The notes below the pieces were generated by a model. It did not search any database. It worked only from the letters and a program-made list of their open reading frames with translations, and was not told where the DNA came from. Shown piece after piece: positions 58,859 to 64,000 of a stretch of 64,000 nt of DNA (positions are counted from its first letter, which is position 1; each line of letters begins with the position of its first letter). The translations under genes and the position numbers were made by a program. The DNA is taken from the NCBI GenBank assembly GCA_052389435.1, contig JBQTIB010000060.1, positions 1 through 64,000 on the forward strand, given 5' to 3'. The stretch comes from JBQTKD01 sp052389435. Lineage in GTDB: Bacteria > Actinomycetota > Actinomycetes > Sporichthyales > Sporichthyaceae.

Positions 58859-60375
58859 CCTCGCTGATCCTGGTGGTGGACGCGGCCGCCGACGACGGCG
58901 GTCCCGCGGCGCTGCTGCCCGCCCCGGCGGCGATCAGCGGCTCTCCCGGCACGGTGCTCGGCCGCCTGCTCGCGCAGTTGGCGCGGTACGGGCTCAGCCC
59001 GGCGGCGGTCGTCGCACGCTCGGACTGGCACTCCCTGATCTCGCCGCACCTGCCCTCCTCGACACCGATCATGGGGTACCTGGACACCGGCGGTGCGCTG
59101 GCCTCGCTGGCCTCCCAGTTCGCGTCCTCGCCGGGGCCGGTGGTCGTGGTGCACGCCGACGTCGTCCTGCACGACGGCCTGCTCGGGGACCTGGTCGCGG
59201 ATCCGCGCCTGGCCAACGCCCTGATCTCCGTTCCGGCCGACCCGCCGCGGATCCGCGTGCACGAGGGCCGGGTCCTCGCCGCCGGCTCCGCCTCGCACGC
59301 CATCCACGGCGCCAACGCCTCCGCGGGAGGCCTGCTGCGCATCGCGCACGAAGACCTCGAGCCACTCGTAGGCGCCTGCTGGGAGATGTCCGGCATGGTC
59401 ACCGTCCTCGGGTGGACGAGCGACCTGTCCGAACTGCTGTCGCTCGCCCTGGTCCGCGTCGGGGGTCCGGTCGCCGCGATCGAGGCGGGCGGCTACGTGT
59501 GCGCCCGCCCGCGCAACGACGCCGACGCGATCGCGCTGGCGACGCGGCTGGCGCAGATCAGCGAGCACCGCATCCGCCTGGCCCGCGTCGCCCGGCCGGA
59601 CGACGGCTTCTACTCCACGTTCGTCGTCCGCCGGATCTCCCCGAAGCTGACCGACTTCGCGGTCCGGCGCATGTGGAGCCCGAACGCCATCACGATGATC
59701 GCGCTGGTCGTCGCCCTCGCCGCGGCCGAGTGCTTCTGGCGCGGAACGACGCTCTGGCTGATCGTCGGAGCGCTGCTGCTGCAGGTCTCGCTGTGCATCG
59801 ACTGCGTCGACGGGGAGACCGCCCGCTACACCCGCCGCTTCACCCCGCTCGGCGCGTGGCTGGACGCGACCACGGACCGGGTCAAGGAGTACGCCGTCTA
59901 CGCCGGGCTCGCGCTCGGTGCGGCCCGGACCGGGGATCCGGTGTGGACGCTGGCGGCGGCGACGCTGGCCCTGCAGGTCTTCCGCAACTTCGTCGACTTC
60001 GGCTTCGTCGCCACGATCCCGTCGCGGACCCCGCCACCGCCGCCTCGGGTGTCCCTGCGCGAGACCGAGCCGAGCGGCGGGCCCGCGGGCGAGGACGCGC
60101 TCGCCGGGCGAGGCGTCGCGGTCATGGGCCAGGGCGCGATCGCGCTGTCGAACCGGACCTCGAAGACCGCGGCCCTGAAGTGGGCCAAGCGCATGGTGTT
60201 CCTGCCGATCGGCGAACGCTGGCTGATCATCTCCGTCGCCGCCGCGGTGAGCGGGCCCCGGGCGGTGTTCGTGGTCCTGCTGGCCCTCGGCGCGGTCTCC
60301 GCGGTCTACGCGACCGCCGGCCGAGTCCTGCGCGCCCTGGCCGCGCCGGCTCCGCGAACCGAGGTCGCGGCGTGA
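58855..60375 (+). CDS. CDP-alcohol phosphotransferase with N-terminal nucleotidyltransferase-like domain
   Basis: A 506-residue protein. Residues about 1-240 look like a degenerate nucleotidyltransferase or glycosyltransferase fold (SLILVVDAAADDGGPAALLP, VVVVHADVVLHDGLLGDLVA). The usual GxGxR signature is not seen. Residues 260-500 are a membrane CDP-alcohol phosphotransferase with the intact motif DGETARYTRRFTPLGAWLDA then TTD. Fusions like this are known for CDP-inositol/polyol systems in actinobacteria. The ATG overlaps the ATPase stop and the gene is followed by another with a GTGA overlap, giving one four-gene operon. Confidence 0.88.
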   Translation: MTSLILVVDAAADDGGPAALLPAPAAISGSPGTVLGRLLAQLARYGLSPAAVVARSDWHSLISPHLPSSTPIMGYLDTGGALASLASQFASSPGPVVVVHADVVLHDGLLGDLVADPRLANALISVPADPPRIRVHEGRVLAAGSASHAIHGANASAGGLLRIAHEDLEPLVGACWEMSGMVTVLGWTSDLSELLSLALVRVGGPVAAIEAGGYVCARPRNDADAIALATRLAQISEHRIRLARVARPDDGFYSTFVVRRISPKLTDFAVRRMWSPNAITMIALVVALAAAECFWRGTTLWLIVGALLLQVSLCIDCVDGETARYTRRFTPLGAWLDATTDRVKEYAVYAGLALGAARTGDPVWTLAAATLALQVFRNFVDFGFVATIPSRTPPPPPRVSLRETEPSGGPAGEDALAGRGVAVMGQGAIALSNRTSKTAALKWAKRMVFLPIGERWLIISVAAAVSGPRAVFVVLLALGAVSAVYATAGRVLRALAAPAPRTEVAA

Positions 60376-60980
60376 AACTCGCGATGCCCGCGCGCGGCGG
60401 AGAGTTGGACCAGATCGCCGACGTCGGCCCGCTCAGCCGCGTCGCCGCCGCCTCCATCCCCGTGGTCGCGCCGTGGCTGCCGCTCGTGGTGGCCGCCTTC
60501 GCCGCGATCGCCACCGGACTGGTCGCCTCCCCGGAGCGGCGGGCGACGACCGCGCTGTTCCTGCTGCTGACCGTCGCGGTGGCGATTCCGGCCTGGCGCA
60601 CGCCGGTGGGCGGCCGGTTCGGGTGGCTCGTTCCGAGCGTGGTCCGGGCCATCGAGTACGGCCTCGTCGTGCGCATCGTGGCGGTGGTGGCCCCGGACGC
60701 GATGCCCGCGGCGTTCGCCCTGCTCTGCGCGATCGCCTACCACCACTACGACACCGTCTACCGCTGGCGCTACCAGAAGACCGGGCCGCAGGAGTCGGTG
60801 TTCCGCATCGGCCTCGGCTGGGACGGGCGCCTCGTCCTGCTGGCGATGCTCCTCCTCGCGACCGACGACCTCCGCTGGCCCCTGTTCGTGGCCGCGATCG
60901 CGCTCGGCGCGCTGTTCGTGGCCGAGAGCGCGGCGGGGTGGCGACGCTGGCTGCGGGACCCGTTCACCCGTTCGGCCTAA
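60372..60980 (+). CDS. DUF5941-like membrane protein
   Basis: A 202-residue protein with about five hydrophobic segments (VAPWLPLVVAAFAAIATGLV, TALFLLLTVAVAIPAWR, WDGRLVLLAMLLLAT). The conserved part is AIAYHHYDTVYRWRYQKTGP, which recalls DUF5941 proteins found with CDP-alcohol phosphotransferases in actinobacteria. The GTG start overlaps the preceding stop. It is the last gene of the export operon. Function is unknown; it may aid polymer assembly. Confidence 0.72.
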   Translation: MKLAMPARGGELDQIADVGPLSRVAAASIPVVAPWLPLVVAAFAAIATGLVASPERRATTALFLLLTVAVAIPAWRTPVGGRFGWLVPSVVRAIEYGLVVRIVAVVAPDAMPAAFALLCAIAYHHYDTVYRWRYQKTGPQESVFRIGLGWDGRLVLLAMLLLATDDLRWPLFVAAIALGALFVAESAAGWRRWLRDPFTRSA

Positions 60981-61025
60981 CGCCCCGCCCGCGGCCCGCG
61001 GCCGACACCACCCGTGCGCCGCCCC

Positions 61026-61103
61026 GCCCGTCCGCCGCCCTGCCCGTCCGCCGTTCTGCCCGTCCACCGTGCCGCCGGCCACCGTCCCGCCGGCCACCGC
61101 CTG
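61026..61103. repeat. GC-rich short tandem repeat before the amidase gene
   Basis: The unit GCCCGTCCGCCG recurs with a 16-bp period at 61026, 61042 and 61058. Two copies of GCCGGCCACCG 15 bp apart follow (61074, 61089). It lies in the 257-bp gap between the export operon and the amidase gene. No hairpin with a U-tract is seen. Confidence 0.7.
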
Positions 61104-61237
61104 CCGTCCGACGCCGAGAATCGCCCGGTCGACGCATTCGGGGGCGTCGTTCGGCGCGTCCGACTTGTCCCCAACCGTCCCATCCGTCACTTTGGCACCA
61201 CGGCCAACGGCGAGCGACGCGGGAGGGAACGGACGGC

Positions 61238-62521
61238 ATGCGATCGACGGCAACCCTGTCCGCCCTCGCGACGATCGCGGGGGCGGCCTTCGTGGGCCCG
61301 GCGCTGCCGGGAAGCGCCGACGCCGCGCCGACCGGCGTCGCGCCGCGCATCGCCACGCTGGACCTGGACCCGGCCCACCTGCGCGGCAGCGTCGGCGGGC
61401 TCGTCGGGCCCGTGTGGGAGGCCGTCTCCTTCGACCTGCTCGGGCTGGTCTGGTCCGGCGAGGCCCGCCTGCCGCAGATGAGCGTCCGCACCCGATCCGA
61501 CGGAGCGTGGCGCGCCTGGCGGCACCTGCACGTCGACGCCGACGGTCCCGACGTCGCCGACCCAGTCGAGGGTGCGACCGCGGGCACCGCCCCGCTCTGG
61601 GCCGAAGGCTCCGACGGCGTCCAGCTCCGCGTCGAAGCCCCCGTCCTGGCCCTGCCCGCGGATCTGCGCCTCGTGCTGGTCGATCCCGGCGAGGCCCCGA
61701 GCGACGCCGCCGAGTTCGCCGAGGCCTCCTCGGGCGCCTCCGGGCCGCCGCCCATCGCCTCGCGGGCGCAGTGGAAGGCGGACGAAGGACTGCGGGAGCA
61801 GGCGCGCTACACCGGCGAGGTCCGAGCCGCTTTCGTGCACCACACCGACGACGGCAACTCCTACGCGCGCAGCGACGTGCCGCGCATGATTCGGGCGATC
61901 TACGCCTTCCACGTCAAGGGCCGCGGATGGGCCGACCTCGGCTACAACTTCGTCGTGGACCGCTGGGGCCGGGTCTGGGAGGGCCGAGCGGGCGGGGTGG
62001 AACGCTCCGTGCGGGGCGCGCACACGGGCGGGTTCAACGTCGACAGCGTCGGCATCGCCGTGATGGGGGAGTTCACCCACCGCCGGCCGCGGCGCGAGGT
62101 CCTGGAGTCCCTCGCCCGGCTGATCACCTGGAAGTTCGATCGCGCCGACTCCGCCCTGACCCCGCTCGGCCGCAGCAGGCTCACCTCGACCGGCTCGGAG
62201 AACTCCCGCTACGACAAGGGCGAGGAAGCCTCCTTCCGGCGCATCTCCGGCCATCGGGACGCCAGCCACACGCTGTGTCCCGGCCGCCACCTCTACGACG
62301 CGCTGCCGGAGGTCCGCCGCCGGGTCGCCGCCCTCCAGCGTCGGGCCGACCTCGAACGGGGGAGCGCGGAGTTCGGGCAGCCGCGCGGCTTCCGCGGACT
62401 CCTCGACCCGCCGCTGGATCCCGTCGCGCCGCCCGCGCCGTGGGGCGAGGTCCGCAAGCAGTCCGATCCCTGGGCGCGCCCGGACCCTCCGCCGTTCACC
62501 CCGCCGGAAGGCGATGGGTGA
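61238..62521 (+). CDS. Secreted N-acetylmuramoyl-L-alanine amidase (PGRP family)
   Basis: A 427-residue exported zinc amidase. It cuts the bond between muramic acid and the peptide stem. A signal peptide (TLSALATIAGAAFVGPALPG) precedes a non-catalytic domain of about 150 residues (VGPVWEAVSFDLLGLVWSGE). The PGRP domain at about 170-370 has zinc His in AAFVHHTDDGN, YNFVVDRWGRVWEGRAGG and the last ligands in ISGHRDASHTLCPG. GGGAGGGAA lies about 8 nt before the ATG. It follows the export operon and would act at the cell wall. The 3' end overlaps the next gene by 26 nt. Confidence 0.92.
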   Translation: MRSTATLSALATIAGAAFVGPALPGSADAAPTGVAPRIATLDLDPAHLRGSVGGLVGPVWEAVSFDLLGLVWSGEARLPQMSVRTRSDGAWRAWRHLHVDADGPDVADPVEGATAGTAPLWAEGSDGVQLRVEAPVLALPADLRLVLVDPGEAPSDAAEFAEASSGASGPPPIASRAQWKADEGLREQARYTGEVRAAFVHHTDDGNSYARSDVPRMIRAIYAFHVKGRGWADLGYNFVVDRWGRVWEGRAGGVERSVRGAHTGGFNVDSVGIAVMGEFTHRRPRREVLESLARLITWKFDRADSALTPLGRSRLTSTGSENSRYDKGEEASFRRISGHRDASHTLCPGRHLYDALPEVRRRVAALQRRADLERGSAEFGQPRGFRGLLDPPLDPVAPPAPWGEVRKQSDPWARPDPPPFTPPEGDG

Positions 62522-63230
62522 TGCGCTCCGCCGCGACGCGCTCGGCCTCGCGCGCCGGGTCGGGGTTGCTCACCAGCACCACGGCCGCGCCGGCCGCCAG
62601 CGGAGCGAGCAGCCCGGCCATCAGGCCCGCCTCGGTGTCCAGCCCGCCGGTCAGCAGCACCCGGGAGGAGCGGTCCAGGCCCCAGCCCGCCGCGGCTGCC
62701 GCCGCCTGAACGCACAGCTCTCGGCCGCTGCGCTCGACGTCGGACCGCGCCAGCGCGGGACCGTCGGCGTCCACCGGCCCGCCGACGAACTGGTCGGGTT
62801 GGCCCGGACCCAGGCGCGCGTGGTCGAACACCCCGGGCGGCGGAGGCGGGCCGGGCAGGCCCATCGGGTGCAGGCCCACCAGCACCCGCGGCCCGGAGCA
62901 CCCGGCCGTCGCCTCGATGGCGTCGGGGCCGGCCACGGCGTAGTCCGCCTGGGCCGGGTCCAGGCCGGGAGCGGCGACGACGCCCGCGCTCCAGCACGCC
63001 AGGTACCACACGACGGTCTGCCAGTGCGTCGGCAGCCAGAGCGCGACCCGCTCGCCCGGTTCCGCGCCGAGCTCGTCCAGCACGAGGTTCGCGGTCTTGG
63101 CGACCGCGTTGGCGGTGGTGGTCCACGACAGCTCGACGCGGGCGCCGTCGGCGTCGTCGTAGTAGGTCAGGAACGGGCGCCCGGGATCCGGGCTCGCGTT
63201 GACGCGGAACAGCTCGGCGGGAGTTGTCAT
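62496..63230 (-). CDS. TIGR03089-family truncated AMP-binding protein
   Basis: A 244-residue cytoplasmic protein related to the N-terminal part of acyl-CoA synthetases. It has FLTYYDDADGARVELSWTTT and PGERVALWLPTHWQTVVWYL but no TSGTTG-type P-loop and no C-terminal subdomain. Such short proteins form the actinobacterial TIGR03089 family of unknown role and are regularly found beside the amidase and envelope genes. Catalytic activity as a ligase is unlikely. It converges on the amidase gene with a 26-nt overlap. Confidence 0.85.
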   Translation of the reverse strand: MTTPAELFRVNASPDPGRPFLTYYDDADGARVELSWTTTANAVAKTANLVLDELGAEPGERVALWLPTHWQTVVWYLACWSAGVVAAPGLDPAQADYAVAGPDAIEATAGCSGPRVLVGLHPMGLPGPPPPPGVFDHARLGPGQPDQFVGGPVDADGPALARSDVERSGRELCVQAAAAAAGWGLDRSSRVLLTGGLDTEAGLMAGLLAPLAAGAAVVLVSNPDPAREAERVAAERITHRLPAG

Positions 63231-63338
63231 CAACGGGCAGGCTACGGGTGTCGACACACGCCGCAGGCTAGAGGTTGATGACATAGGCTTGCCGGACCGG
63301 TGTGTCTTGTCGGGTCGTTCGAAAAGCAGGGGTGGTGC

Positions 63339-64000
63339 GTGGGTCCGCGGGTACTCGTCGACGCGACGGCCGTACCTGCCGACCGCGGTGGGGTGGGCCG
63401 ATACATCGACGGCCTGGTACCCGCATTGGCCGCGGCCGGCGGTGACATCGCCGTCGCCTGCCAGCGGGCCGACGCCGACCGGCTCTCCCGGCTCGCGCCC
63501 ACGGCTCGGATCCTGCCCGCGCCGAGCACCATCGCGCAGCGGCAGAACCGCCTCGCGTGGGAGCAGACCGGGCTGCCGCAGCTCGCCGAGGAGATCGGCG
63601 CCGACGTCCTGCACTGTCCGCAGTACTCGATGCCGTTCGACACCGACATCCCCGTCGTGGTCACCATCCACGACGCCACGATGTTCAGCGACCCGGACTC
63701 CTACGAGGACGAGCGCGGCGACTTCTTCCGGACCGCCACCCGCACCGCCCTGGCTCGGGCCACCCGGTTCATCGTGCCCTCCCGCGCGACGCGCGACGAA
63801 CTGATCCGCATGTTCGAAGCCGACGCGGCCCAGGTCGACGTCGCCTACCACGGCATCGACACCGCGGTTTTCCGGCCGCCGGACGACACCGAGCGAGACC
63901 GGGTCGTCCGCCGCCTCGGCCTGGCCGGACGCAGCTACGTCGGCTCCCTCGGGGAACTGTCCCGGCGCAAGAACGTTCCCGAACTGATCCGCGGCTGGGT
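63339..64000 (+). CDS. Glycosyltransferase family 4 (N-terminal part)
   Basis: The gene runs off the right edge; 220 codons are visible. It starts RVLVDATAVPADRGGVGRYI, the N-terminal glycine-rich loop of GT4 enzymes. ADVLHCPQYSMPFDTDIPVV and VTIHDATMF continue the acceptor domain. ATRFIVPSRATRDELIRMF and VAYHGIDTAVFRPPDD lead into the donor domain. The GTG at 63339 follows AGGGG by 6 nt. It is divergent from the TIGR03089 gene and extends the envelope locus beyond the window. Confidence 0.85.
   Translation, partial: MGPRVLVDATAVPADRGGVGRYIDGLVPALAAAGGDIAVACQRADADRLSRLAPTARILPAPSTIAQRQNRLAWEQTGLPQLAEEIGADVLHCPQYSMPFDTDIPVVVTIHDATMFSDPDSYEDERGDFFRTATRTALARATRFIVPSRATRDELIRMFEADAAQVDVAYHGIDTAVFRPPDDTERDRVVRRLGLAGRSYVGSLGELSRRKNVPELIRGW

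Noticed and set aside
61026..61103. CRISPR-like short repeats
   Set aside because: Units are 15-16 bp, abut each other without spacers, and no cas genes are present.

Overview
The window is a gene-dense stretch of chromosome from a very high-GC Actinomycetota. The evidence is GC-rich codon use, frequent GTG/TTG starts, mshB (mycothiol synthesis), the succinylase-route genes dapC, dapD and dapE, a 7Fe ferredoxin, and many leaderless-type promoters (a TANNNT box 6-7 nt before the start codon). I cannot name the genus; a filamentous or soil actinobacterium is likely. No rRNA, CRISPR array, prophage or insertion sequence was seen.

Left part (1-17.5 kb), accessory metabolism. It starts with the 5' part of an ABC-transporter lipoprotein. 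An acyl-CoA ligase, a PucR-type regulator, a bacterial nitric oxide synthase and a GMC oxidoreductase follow, all on the minus strand. Next come a pyruvate phosphate dikinase-like protein whose C-terminal acceptor domain has lost its catalytic motifs and a partner protein. These are divergent from a GAF/PucR-type activator, with a palindrome between them. Then come a VIT1-like transporter, a secreted AMIN-like protein, a Na+/H+-type antiporter and a NarK-like transporter with a C-terminal beta-sandwich extension.

Middle part (17.5-46 kb), mostly housekeeping: typA, an S9 peptidase, a TVP38-family membrane protein, mshB, a VanW protein, an Lrp regulator with ddaH and rocD (arginine/ornithine use), fdxA-dapC, a class F sortase with its probable substrate, dapD/dapE, tandem LOG proteins, a secreted metzincin, gtrA, purK-purE and a secreted trypsin-like protease. 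A 132-bp tandem duplication lies downstream of purE.

Right part (46-64 kb), a candidate cell-envelope glycopolymer locus. It holds a UDP-sugar dehydrogenase, three paralogous LCP-family ligases of unusual polytopic design, an ExoA-like glycosyltransferase, a sugar/polyol-phosphate nucleotidyltransferase, two CDP-alcohol phosphotransferases, a GT4 glycosyltransferase, a two-gene ABC polysaccharide exporter, a membrane protein, a PGRP amidase and the start of another glycosyltransferase. Together these could make a nucleotide-activated polyol-phosphate polymer, export it, and ligate it to peptidoglycan. This locus and the dikinase-like pair are the best candidates for undescribed biology here.
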